NCBI RefSeq assembly: GCF_027172205.1
Contig: NC_070604.1
Location: forward strand, 75,119,023-75,183,022
Length of the DNA: 64,000 nt
Origin: Podarcis raffonei
Lineage: Eukaryota; Chordata; Lepidosauria; Squamata; Lacertidae
Reading direction: 5' to 3'
A program made the position numbers and the translations under genes. The notes under the pieces were generated by a model. The model saw only the letters and a list, made by a program, of their open reading frames with translations, was not told the DNA's origin and searched no databases. Below are positions 44,582 through 54,800 of this stretch, one piece after another (position 1 is the first letter of the stretch; each line of letters opens with the position of its first letter).

Positions 44582-45740
44582 CCAGGGAGCCTATAGTGTT
44601 TACAGTTCTGAACATAACTGTATGAAATCTGCAGGGATTGAAGGCAGGGCATCAAAATTTGAGTCAAATAGGACCAAGGGTTTTGTTTTGTTTTCGTGCC
44701 AAGCACTTTACAGTTGAAACATTTTAAAATGTTTCTGCTGCTAGACCTTCTGCTGGTGAAACTCACAAGGAATGTTGAGGTGCCCTTGAGGAAAATCTCT
44801 CCAGGCATGCGTCTGGCATCTTCATTAGACAGCTTTCAGAGAATGCTGCAGATGCAACTCTTTACCCTGGCTTTTGACCCTTGAGGTGTATGTTTTTAGG
44901 ATCCACATTACCTATTAAAAAATTTAGTCTCCCAAAAACATATAGCCAAAACACAAAGCTGTCTGTTGGGGGGAAGTGTGCATAAACATGAAGAGATTGG
45001 TTAAAATATCAAATGGAAATGCATTATATTAGGGGAAATTGCTTGCAAATATGTGTGCAAAGTCAAAAGTGCATACAAAAATGTGTATGTTTGGATAGAT
45101 GCACACAAAACTGCTGATTAATTTTTAAGAGGAATTTTAAAAAGTAATAATTATGTACTGAAATGACTTGATTTGAAGACTGGAAAAATTGGAACCTGAA
45201 AGAAATGGAAACTGACAGATTCAAGCATCCCTACCTGGGTCTTACTTTTTTCCACACCTCCATGGTATCCCTGTGCTGTATGGTATACTTGGAGTCCTGG
45301 TCAATTGCAGCAAGTTGGAGACTTGATGGATGACAGAACTGGGGGCAGGAACAGACAAGAGAAACTATGGTGCCCTTATCTCTTAGAACATAGGAGTATT
45401 TAAAGGCCTATGAGTGTGCTTTCATTTTGATATATAGAATCCGTTGTCAAGGTTTTATTATAGGCATTGGCCCATAATGTGTACTTTCCTCTTCTGAAGA
45501 GCTATTTAATCATTTATTATATGCTCACAGATCCATTAATCTTCCAAACCATTTAACAGTGATGCAACAGGTGCAAAGATCAAACATGTTTGATTTGGTC
45601 ATTCTAGAACTGGCAAACAAATTAAATGACCCAGTATCTCAAATAAAAGCTCACTGAGAGGTGAACTAGATGTCAATACTGTGCAATAAGTACAGATTTG
45701 TTTGATGTGGGGTTTTTTTTTAATTACACAAATTGTCACT
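44582..45740. other. Non-coding, unrecognised
   Basis: No gene or repeat family recognised. Confidence 0.4.
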
Positions 45741-45743
45741 GCA

Positions 45744-45909
45744 AGTACCTATTTATCTACTTGCACTTTGATGTGCTTTCGAACTGCTAGGTTGGCAGGA
45801 GCTGGGACCGAGCAACGGGAGCTCACCTCGTCACGGGGATTTGAACCGCCTACCTTCTGATCGGCAAGTCCTAGGCTCTGTGGTTTAACCCACAGTGCCA
45901 CCCGCATCT
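45744..45909 (-). mobile_element. Sauria-type SINE, head half only
   Basis: Reverse orientation. Holds the head (gtggtttaacccacagtgcc, gatttgaaccgcctacc) and the core up to gtacctatttatctacttgc. The BovB-like tail is missing. Confidence 0.85.
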
Positions 45910-46085
45910 CTTCCTTTCACTGTACACTGACCCAAATTGGGAGAGCCACACCCGCAATTTGCAAAGGAAACAAAATTCCATTAAAATGGATCAAAGTTGT
46001 TTTAACAAATGCAAGTTGCCACATATGAGGGCGGGAGTGCAGGGAGAGGGTTTAATGCAGCTCAGACCCACAACATAGTGTATGT

Positions 46086-46215
46086 CAGGCTTCCTCGGCC
46101 CTCTAGATGTTTTTGGCCTACAACTCCTATGATCCTTAGCTAGCAGGACCAGTGGTCAGGGATGCTGGGAATTGTAGTCTCAAAACATCTGGAGGGCCGA
46201 GGTTGAGGAAGCCTG
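46086..46215. mobile_element. Palindromic hAT-like MITE with 8-bp TSD
   Basis: CAGGCTTCCTCGGCCCTCTAG on the left, the inverse ggccgaggttgaggaagcctg on the right. Flanks GTGTATGT and GTGAATGT (46078-46085; 46216-46223), one mismatch. Confidence 0.82.
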
Positions 46216-46224
46216 GTGAATGTG

Positions 46225-46580
46225 TAATGAATTCAAGCAGTCCACACTTGGCTTTTGAATGGGATTGCCTCTCCTCTCCAGTGCTGGCAATTTGTGTAAA
46301 AACCTCCAAAGCAAACTGCATTTACAGGCACAACTATATACCCATGACGGTGTACAATGCAGTGGAATTACCATAGAACTTTTGTTGATTTTGGATATTA
46401 GGTTGTAACTCGACCCATGATTAAGCATGCCTACTGAAAACATATTTGCTGTCAAGGAGCTGTCAAGCAAGCCAGGTCAACCACAGGGCAGGCACATACA
46501 TGGGAGATGGGGAATGCAATTAACTTTTTATCCATAGAAAATAACAACACAGTAGAGTCCTCTGGTTCGTCTTAATCCAG
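46225..46580. other. Non-coding, unrecognised
   Basis: No feature supported. Confidence 0.4.
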
Positions 46581-46599
46581 CTGAGACATTGCTGAAACT

Positions 46600-47056
46600 G
46601 ACCACTAGCTCCGCCATTCCCCCTCTAGCCTTTCATTCTGGATCCCTCACAAGCAGACGAAGACTGCGTCAAGGGGGTGAGCGAGGAGGTTGCCTGGTCT
46701 GTTGCTCAGCAACTTGCATGATTCTCCTTAAGCGGGGTGTCAGAGGGGGAGGAGAACCAGCAGACTGGGACTGTCCTGATGCTGTGTAGCCTCTGATTCT
46801 TCTCTTTCTGAGTCTGCACTCACACTGTGACTCTCAGCCTCTAAGCCTGTCCTGGAAGGCCCTCCTTCTGTCCCCCCCCCCTTGATCGCTCAAACTCCCT
46901 GCTTCTAGCACCTCCCAGCTAGTCCCTTCTGCAAACTGATCTTTAGTGTTCCACCACCAGGATCCGGGATCTAAGTCATTGTCTTTTGTGTCCTCCCTGG
47001 GGGGCTCCTGGATGGGCGGCTCCCATCACTCTTCCTCATCTAGCCATTCCTTGACA
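46600..47056 (-). mobile_element. Possible LTR fragment related to 58617-59125
   Basis: Right end agccattccttgaca resembles agtccagtccctgaca of the solo LTR in gene B, and the preceding block (cctccctggggggctcctgg) is similar in layout. Left end not found. Weak. Confidence 0.35.
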
Positions 47057-47283
47057 TTTGTTCCCCTGAACTTTAAGGAGATAAACCTGTTTTGAATCCA
47101 GCTGTGCTTGTTCTGTGTTGTAAATCATGCTGTTTTTATTACATCGTGTCTTAGGCTCCTTTAGAGGGAAGAACAATATATAAATACAATAAGTAAAATA
47201 ATAAATGACAAAATGAAGTCAAGGAAACCAAGGTGCACGTATTTACTCATTTGGATCCAACTCCCCAAATTACAATTTAACCA

Positions 47284-47415
47284 GGGCTTTTTTCCAGCTG
47301 AAACTCACTGGAACTCAGTTCTGGCACCTCTCACGTGGGAGTTATTGCCATTATAAGAGAACAAGGGAGGCGCTCATGGTGAGATCCGGCACCTTTTTTT
47401 CTAGAAAAATAGCAT
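47284..47415. mobile_element. Short MITE (CAGGGCTTTTTT family)
   Basis: cagggcttttttccagctga to tttctagaaaaatagca. Second copy of the 31971 family. Confidence 0.6.
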
Positions 47416-47734
47416 TGGATATAACCCAAAATGCTGGTATGTTTAATAGAAATGTGATTTATGGCTCCAGTGTCTTTATTTCTAGGGGCTCCCTTGTCTG
47501 AGTGGAGGGAATTCCATAGCACTTTTGGAGGACTGAGCTCTGCCATTGGAGACTAAAGGCCAAGCTGCACATGTTCTTAATGGCGTCACTTGCAGTGCAT
47601 GATTTCTCTCTCCCAAATAGCCAGCTGTTGGGCTACGGGGGTGGGGTGGGGGCAGCCTCCACCATTCCTCTGCAGTTCAGTCCCTGACACCAGCATAGGG
47701 GCCCTCATTTGGATTGGGGCCCTGGTTTGGGGAT

Positions 47735-48860
47735 GGTGGTAGGGATAATTTAGATAATTTATTACCGTCAAAGACCAGCTCGCATAACACAATAAAAACA
47801 GCGTTCATAAAGATAAAATATACAATCGGAGCAGATTGCAGCAATAGCTCATGAGTTAAAATTGAGATACATACATACACTCGTACAACTAAGATTTGGG
47901 CTTCCATAAAAATTGACCCTGAGGCACCCCAAAGGGAGACTTCAGCATTTCCCTATTTATTCTAGAGGATGATCTGTGCCTACAAATCTGGGCACAGAAT
48001 CTGGCTACCAGCCAGGTCGTCTTGTGATCTTTGCCTAAGAGGAGAGAATTACCGTATTTTTCGCTCTATAAGACACACCAGACCACAAGACGCACCTAGT
48101 TTTTGGAGGAGGAAAACAAGGAAAAAAATATTCTGAATCTCAGAAGCCACAACAGCAAGAGGGATCGCTGCGCAGTGAAAGCAGCAATCCCTCTTGCTGT
48201 TCTGGCTTCTGTGATAGCTGCGCAGCCTGCATTCGCTCCATAAGACGCACACACATTTCCCCTTACTTTTTAGGAGGGAAAAAGTGAGTCTTATAGAGCA
48301 AAAAATACGGTAAGTTTAGACTTGTCTGAAAGATCGCGAGCCTTTTCAGCAAAGGATCAATGGTGTCTCTACGAATCTCAACATAAAAAGGACATCTAAA
48401 AAATATATGTTCGGGGCTTCCTATTTCCCCTAATGGGAAGGTGCAAAGTCTCTGTGCGTACAGGACTCTTCCATAGGAGCCTTCCGGAACCGGTGAGGGC
48501 AAAGCTGAGCTTCTAGCAAGAGTGAAAGCCCTTCTTGTGTTTCTGGATGTGAGGAAATAGAGATATGTTGCTGGAGCAGCTACGTATCTCCCGTTTTCTA
48601 TGATTTTATAATCGGGGACCCTTGTACAGTCCTGTTTTCTCTCTATGTCCACGATTCTTTGCCTAACCATGGTTCTAGCTTGGCCCAGGCCCATAGTTAT
48701 GAGGGTTTGGGGAGCAAGGCCTAGTTTCTGAAGACTGTTTAAGACTGCTCTCTGCCAGCCAGACTGAAAATGGTCGCTCAGAATCAATGGGGCTATTCCT
48801 CGGGGGAGCAGTTTCAGAGTTAGCCAGAGTTTTCCCCCTTTGCCCTTGCTACAGTCCTGA
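47735..48860 (-). mobile_element. Non-LTR LINE 3' part with C-terminal domain
   Basis: The minus frame 48860-48315 encodes a LINE-like C-terminal region: RRAFTLARSSALPSPVPEG then RLCTFPLGEIGSPEHIFFR and CPFYVEIRRDTIDPLLKRL, a pattern known from LINE ORF2 tails. The 3' UTR ends at 47735 with ggtctttgacggtaataaat on the minus strand. A TA-bounded MITE (48050-48312) interrupts it. Family not resolved. Confidence 0.65.
48050..48312. mobile_element. Tc1/mariner-like MITE inside the LINE
   Basis: TACCGTATTTTTCGCTCTAT and its inverse agagcaaaaaatacggta, TA on both sides. Short copy of the family at 31517, with a hairpin centre (gcaagagggatcgctgcgca). Confidence 0.88.
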
Positions 48861-48869
48861 TCCAGATCA

Positions 48870-49495
48870 GCTCCTTTGCACCTGCAATTTGCATGAGAAA
48901 AAGCATTCCCATTCACTTCAGTGGCAACTTTCAACCATCCATAGACACTGCAGGTGCAGGAGGGGTCAGATCAGGACCATGGGTTTGGAGTGGGGGCAAA
49001 TAGAAAAAAGTTTCCATCTCTCATTCTGTCTGACTCAAAACCACCACACATGACTATTTCTGAAAGAAGATAAAACCCCAGTGAATGCAAGAGCAAACAA
49101 TGGGATTAACATAATTTATAGTATTTGCCCTACCCTCATTATCTCCAGAATAACAGTTTTTTTTTTCATTTACAGGTGGTGAAAAGGCATATCAAGCATA
49201 GCAGTTGGACAGGGAACGCCCAGGTTTTGTTCAAGGGGTGAAACTTCTCCTTTAAAATCATGTTTTGTTCTAAACCTGCCACTTAATCCCTTCCTTTTCT
49301 GCACTTAATGTTTATTTAGTTAGTTGTTTCGCAAGATTTATATACTGCTTGAATGTTGTGAAACCTCAGAGGCTTAGAAAAATCTACATTTTAAAAAATA
49401 AAGTTGTTTACTTAAGAAATTATGTGCTTGTGTTGAGTTTTCCAGTAACAACTCAGAGCACAAAAGCTTCTGCTGACTTTGTCGTTTAAACCTGT
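48870..49495. other. Non-coding, unrecognised
   Basis: No gene or repeat family recognised. Confidence 0.4.
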
Positions 49496-49499
49496 TGCT

Positions 49500-49742
49500 G
49501 GTGTGAATATTTATTTATTGTAATTAAAGCTCAATTTTTCCTCCAGTGAGTCCAACGTGGCATCCATGGCTATGCTCTACTTCATTTAACCCCCCCCCTC
49601 AACAACCCTGAGAGGTAAGGTTAGGGAGAAAAACAGTGACCAGCCCAAGGTTGCCCAGTGAGCTGCATGACCAAGCAGGGATTTGAAATCTGGTCTCTCA
49701 GGTCCTAGTCTGACACTCTAACCACTATACTACACTGCCTCT
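49500..49742 (-). mobile_element. CR1-like LINE 3' end
   Basis: caacaaccctgagaggtaag, cagcccaaggttgcccagtg and ccactatactacactgcctc are the reverse-strand signature, with (attt)-type tail at 49508. Confidence 0.75.
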
Positions 49743-49744
49743 AT

Positions 49745-50110
49745 AATCTCTGCACCCTCAATCCAAGGCCAAGCAGGTTTGCTTTGTCTGTCATGAACTA
49801 GACAATGGAAGATAAGAAGCTGGAGACTGGGATGGGATTTGCAGTGCACACTCAAACCTCAGCCTCTTTCAGCATTGTGCATTGATATGATGCAGAGGTG
49901 AGCTACCTATGCCTTGTGGGAGATGTGCAGCACCCCTACATCTCCTTTGGTGCAGGCTCCTCAAATTCTCCTTGCCTTGCACATACTGCCTCTGCCATTG
50001 TTGAAAAGTGCCACCACTACAGCAAAATATTGCTGAGACAGGAATAGATTCCTGCATGCAGACTGCAGAGGTCAGTGACCTTTCTGAATGCTTTCTGTTC
50101 CCCTCCCCCA
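49745..50110. other. Non-coding, unrecognised
   Basis: No feature supported. Confidence 0.35.
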
Positions 50111-50114
50111 AAGA

Positions 50115-50395
50115 GTGGGAAAACGTCAAGTTTGCTGATGACACTGAATTGTTCAAGGTTGTTAAAACAAAGAGATTATCAAGAGCTCTGAAAGGACCCC
50201 ACCAAACTGAGTGAATGGGCAGTAGAACGCCAAATGCAGTTCAACGTAAACAAGTGTAAAGTGACGCATGCTGGAACAAAAGACCTTAATTTCACCCTTG
50301 CACTCATGGGGTATGAACTAGGGGTGATGGACCAGAAGGAAGACCTTGGGGTCATAGTAGATAGCTGGATGAAGATGTCAACCCAGTGAAGATGT
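50115..50395 (+). mobile_element. CR1 reverse transcriptase fragment
   Basis: FADDTELFKVVKT near 50132, then QMQFNVNKCKVTHAG and MDQKEDLGVIVD, the CR1 pattern after its catalytic box. Small frame breaks. Confidence 0.75.
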
Positions 50396-50399
50396 CGGC

Positions 50400-51010
50400 C
50401 TCAGTGTGCAGTAGCTGCTAGACTAGAGACTTTCCACCTCTGTGCTTCCCATTTGTAAAATGGGAAACAGAATTAGAAGGGCCTTAGATGTATCTCAACA
50501 TGAGTATTACTGTGGTGCTCTCCATGCATAGGTTTGTAAACTTCCATCATGTCATTTCTTACTCATATTTTCTCTAAACTAAAAAGTTCCAAGCACTGCA
50601 ATCTTTATTCATAGGGAATCACTTGTGGTTGTTTTCTGCACCTTTCACAACTCTACAATAATCCTTTTTTAACTGAGGCAACCAGAACTGTACAAACAGT
50701 AATACAAATGCGGTTGCATTATGATGTTGACAGTTTTCTTTTCAATTCCTTTCCTAATGATCTCTAGCACAGAATGTGCCCTTTTCACAGTTGCCAACAT
50801 GGAGCCACCCAGATCTTGTTAGGCTCCAATTTGCATCAGCCAAGCCAGCAAGGACAATTGCCCAACAACAACTGAAGGTTACCATCTTGACTACCCCTGC
50901 TATACATGCCCACTTAAAAGTCAACCCAGTTGTTTTCATTGGGGCTTATTTCCACCAGGTAAGTGCTTATAGGTCTGCAGCCTAAACTGCTTATAAAAAC
51001 TTCCTTTCCT
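50400..51010. other. Non-coding, LINE-like debris
   Basis: Phrases aactgaggcaaccagaactg and ctttcctaatgatctctagc recall an old reptile LINE 3' region. No gene. Confidence 0.35.
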
Positions 51011-51012
51011 AA

Positions 51013-51256
51013 TACAGTCGTACCTTGGTTTTTGAACAGAATGTGTTCCGGAAGTCCGTTCGACTTCCGAAACCAAAGCACGGTTTCTGATTGGCTGAAG
51101 GAGGCTCCTGCAGCCAATCAGAAGCTGTGGAAGCCCTGTCGGACATTTGGCTTCCAAAAATAGTTCGAAAACCAGAACTCTCACTTCTGGGTTTCGATCA
51201 TTCGGGAGCCAAAACATTTGGGAACTAAGCTGCTTGAGAACCAAGGTACGACTGTA
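51013..51256. mobile_element. Tc1/mariner-like MITE (GTCGTACCTTGG family)
   Basis: TACAGTCGTACCTTGGTTTT to ccaaggtacgactgta, perfect inverted ends with TA. A different family from the GTGGTACCT copies. It contains an inner palindrome with ctgattggctg and cagccaatcag. Confidence 0.88.
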
Positions 51257-51434
51257 CTTTCCTACATATATGTATGCTACTTGTGTGACTTGATATGTAG
51301 GCTGCCGTTGAGAACAGCTACTTGATTTATACACTTTTAGTGCTTGCCTTCTCCATATGCCACTGTTAGAATCTGGATTGTGTGAAAGGTTGATCTGTGT
51401 TGGCCTGGTTTTGTGGATGGATATATTATTTGGT

Positions 51435-52624
51435 TCCCAGAAGTGCAAGCTGGATTTCGAAGGGGCAGAGGAACCAGAGACCAAATTGCAAACATGCGCT
51501 GGATTATGGAGAAAGCTAGAGAGTTCCAGAAAAACATCTACTTCTGCTACGCAAAAGCATTTGACTGTGTCGACCACAGCAAACTATGGCAAGTTCTTAA
51601 AGAAATGAGAGTGCCTGATCACCTCATCTGTCTCCTGAGAAATCTCTATGTGGGACAAGAAGCTACAGTTAGAACTGGATATGGAACAACTGATTGGTTC
51701 AAAATTGGGAAAGGAGTACGACAAGGCTGTATATTGTCTCCCTGCTTATTTAACTTATATGCAGAATTCATCATGCGAAAGGCTGGACTGGATAAATCCT
51801 GAGCCGGAATTAAGATTGCCGGAAGAAATATCAACAACCTCAGATATGCAGGTGACACAACCTTGATGGCAGAAAGTGAGGAGGAATTAAAGAACCTTTT
51901 AATGAGGGTGAAAGAGGATAGCGCAAAATATGGTCTGAAGCTCAACATCAAAAAATCTAAGATCATGGCCACTGGTCCCATCATCTCCTGGCAAATAGAA
52001 GGGGAAGAAATGGAGGCAGTGAGAGATTTTACTTTCTTGGGCTCCATGATCACTGCAGATGGTGACAGCAGTCACGAAATTAAAAGACGCCTGCTTCTTG
52101 GGAGAAAAGCAATTACAAACCTAGACAGCATCTTAAAAAGCAGAGAAATCCACCTTGCCGACAAAGGTCCGTATAGTTAAAGCTATGGTTTTTCCAGTAG
52201 TGATGTATGGAAGTGAGAGCTGGACCATAAGGAGGCTGATCGCTGAAGAATTGATGCTTTTGAATTTGGTGCTGGAGGAGACTCTTGAGAATCCCATGGA
52301 CTGCAAGAAGATCAAACCTATCCATTCTTAAGGAAATCAGCCCTGAGTGCTCACTGGAAGGACAGATCATGAAGCTGAGGCTCCAGTACTTTGGCCACCT
52401 CATGAGAAGAGAAGACTCCCTGGAAAAGACCCTGATGTTAGGAAAGATTGAGGGCACAAGGAGTAGGGGACAACAGAAGACGATATGGTTGGACAGTGTT
52501 CTCGAAGCTACCAACATGAACTTGACCAAACTGCAGGAGGCAGTGGAAGACAGGAGTGCCTGACATGCTCTGGTCCATGGGGTCACGAAGAGTCAGACAT
52601 GACTAAACAACTAAACAACAACAA
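51435..52624 (+). mobile_element. BovB (RTE clade) LINE, 5'-truncated
   Basis: Reverse transcriptase motifs: QAGFRRGRGTRDQIANMRW, KAFDCVDHSKLW, GKGVRQGCILSPCLFNLYAE, NNLRYAGDTTLMAESEEEL, then LLLGRKAITNLDSILKSRE and LKEISPECSLEGQIMKL. It ends in the BovB tail (tggggtcacgaagagtcaga). A 12-bp TSD ATATTATTTGGT lies at 51423-51434 and 52625-52636. Broken: bases encoding the first Asp region of motif A are missing (FCYAKAFD), the YADD box reads YAGD, and a stop follows LDKS. Confidence 0.93.
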
Positions 52625-52639
52625 ATATTATTTGGTGGC

Positions 52640-53400
52640 AGAAAATTGTAAGCACAAGCAATATCTATGCACCATTCTATGAGCAATCTATGAGATGATC
52701 CTCATTACTGAATGTCCTCTACTTCTTGAATATCAGATGGTTTCTCCTGGTGCTAAAAGGGGTGCAGACCATGGCAAATGAAGAATAGGGTCCAAGGAAA
52801 GTCAGTGGGTGATTTTGCAAATCCGAGGTACCAAAGCATGTGCAGAGTGGCTTTCTGATTTTATTTAGTAACCATAGCTCAAAAAAATTCCACAAATATA
52901 GAAGAGGCGCTTGTGGTCACGTGGTGGAAAAAGAAAGGAACGGATCTCTAGCAGTAGCTATCTGAGAAACACACTCAGTGAAAAAAGTTAAAGAAAATGG
53001 AAAAAGTAAGGGTTAAAAAATCCTAAAAGAGAAAGAGAAAAGGAGGAGGCAAGCATTGTGGAATGCAAAAATAAAAGGTGAAGGAGAGCAGAGCCAAATG
53101 GGAATAACTGGTTTGGGCACATTTTCGAGGCTGATCATGCTGCTTTCTCATTTTTTCTCGGGCTCCCTGTAGGCTGCAACATCTTGAAGAAGCAAGGCAA
53201 CAAGTAAGCCTGATAACTGCAGCCAGTTGACCCCTTGAGTAATATTTGATGGAAACTGGACATCCTCCCACAACCTGGATGGACCTGTACTTTAGACTTG
53301 ATCATATTGCAAAATCTGCAGCAATTGCATAACAACCCAGAAATACATGAATAAAGGAGGGTGGGATGAAAAGGAGGGCAGGACGAGGGAGAGACTTGAG
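52640..53400. other. Upstream of gene B, unrecognised
   Basis: No gene. The last 100 bp (gaggagggcaggacgagggagagac) are purine-rich and precede the TATA box. Confidence 0.4.
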
Positions 53401-53405
53401 ACGAG

Positions 53406-53413
53406 TATAAAAG
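53406..53413 (+). promoter_or_regulatory. TATA box of gene B
   Basis: TATAAAAG. A transcription start about 53435-53445 fits; ctcagttt at 53442-53449 resembles an initiator but is rather far from the box. Supported by the exon that follows. Confidence 0.65.
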
Positions 53414-53439
53414 CTTCATGGGATCGGGAAGGAGATATT

Positions 53440-53510
53440 TGCTCAGTTTGGTCCACAGCTCAACCTAACTGGAGCTCCTCAGATCACAGAAGGGAAAAAT
53501 CTGGGGTCAG
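53440..53510 (+). other. Gene B non-coding first exon (5' UTR)
   Basis: Ends tctggggtcag|GTAAGAG at 53510, a strong donor. The next acceptor (cctttacag) ends at 54555, just before the coding exon. Start approximate. Confidence 0.6.
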
Positions 53511-53739
53511 GTAAGAGACTCCCCCCCCCAAAAAAGAAGCACCTTTGGCCATGCTTTTGCTAACTTTTAAATGACTAAAACAATTACATTATTTCAATCT
53601 ATATTCTGTTAAAAATGCTGAGGGTTGAGGGTCTTCTTTTTCAACACGAAAGACAAAACTTAAAATTTAACTGGTCCTGCTTTTATTTTTGTTTGTTTTA
53701 TATGCTTTCTTAAAAAAATGATGGCTTTGATTACTTTTT

Positions 53740-54113
53740 TGAAATATACTCAGAGTCGCAAAGTGATTTCATGCTCTTTATTCAGCTCATAGTGGTGAGG
53801 AGGAATGAATGAATGAAAGTCCCCTCAAAGTATCTGCTTTATATACATTATTTACACAATGGGCTGCACATGATTGGCTAATTCCGGAATTCTACTGTAA
53901 GCCAATCAAGTTGTGGATTCACTTCTATCTGGAGCATGATTGGGTGGTTCCTGCCAACCAATCATACTGCTGCATTGTTCTAGGACCAATCAGACTGCTG
54001 CATTCTGAATCCTATTGCTCTAGGACCAATCAGACTGCTGCCTTTTGGATCCTATTGTTCTAGGACCAATCAGACTGCTGCAGTTTGGATCCTATTCAAC
54101 TCAGTACATAACA
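53740..54113 (-). mobile_element. Solo LTR of the Gypsy family in gene B's UTR intron
   Basis: TGAAATATACTC to GTACATAACA, same family as 2356-2719. TTTTT flanks both sides (53735-53739; 54114-54118), a 5-bp duplication. It has three accaatcagactgctgc units. A solo LTR left by recombination; orientation as in the full element. Confidence 0.92.
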
Positions 54114-54159
54114 TTTTTGCAAGCTGTCCTAAAAAAAGCAACACCTATAGTAACTCAAG

Positions 54160-54508
54160 GGACGTGGGTGGCGCTGTGGGTTAAACCACAGAGCCTAGGA
54201 CTTGCCGATCAGAAGGTCGGTGGTTTGAATCCCTGTGATGGGGTGAGCTCCCATTGCTCGGTCTCTGCTCCTGCCAACCTAGTGGTACAAAAGCACATCA
54301 AAGTGCAAGTAGATAAATAGGCACCGCTCCTGTGGGAAGGTAAACGGCGTTTCCGTGTGCTGCTCTGGTTCGCCAGAAGTGGCTTAGTCATGCTGGCCAC
54401 ATGACCCAGAAGCTGTATGCCGGCTCCCTCATCCAGTAAAGTGAGATGAGCCCCGCAACCCCAGAGTCGGTCACGACTGGACCTAATGGTCAGGGGTCCC
54501 TTTACCTT
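54160..54508 (+). mobile_element. Sauria-type SINE with 14-bp TSD, gene B UTR intron
   Basis: Full head (gtggcgctgtgggttaaacc; ggtggtttgaatccctgtga), core and tail. TATAGTAACTCAAG at 54146-54159 and 54509-54522. Confidence 0.93.
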
Positions 54509-54598
54509 TATAGTAACTCAAGTGTGTAAGCCAAAGTCTCTGCCTTCCTTTACAGTCACTCCACTTCCAGAAGAGAAAGAAGAAGAGACCTTTGAAAA

Positions 54599-54800
54599 AT
54601 GCCTTACGTTAGACAGAAGTTCATTGACATTCTGGAAAAAGCAATGGAAGATGGTGAAAAGATGACTCGAGAGGAAATGCTATTTACTTATGACGGAGTT
54701 GTGTACCCCACAGCTCTTTGCAGCCCAGAGCAGTTCAAAGCTCTTGAATCTTTTGAGGCAAGAAGTGATGATGTGTTTCTAGCAGGATACTGCAAATCCG
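54599..54800 (+). CDS. SULT6B1: Gene B coding exon 1
   Basis: Residues 1-67 plus one base of Gly68. The ATG at 54599 has A at -3 and aligns with gene A's start. It shares FKALESFEARSDDVFLAGY with gene A. Donor G|GTGAGT. Confidence 0.93.
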
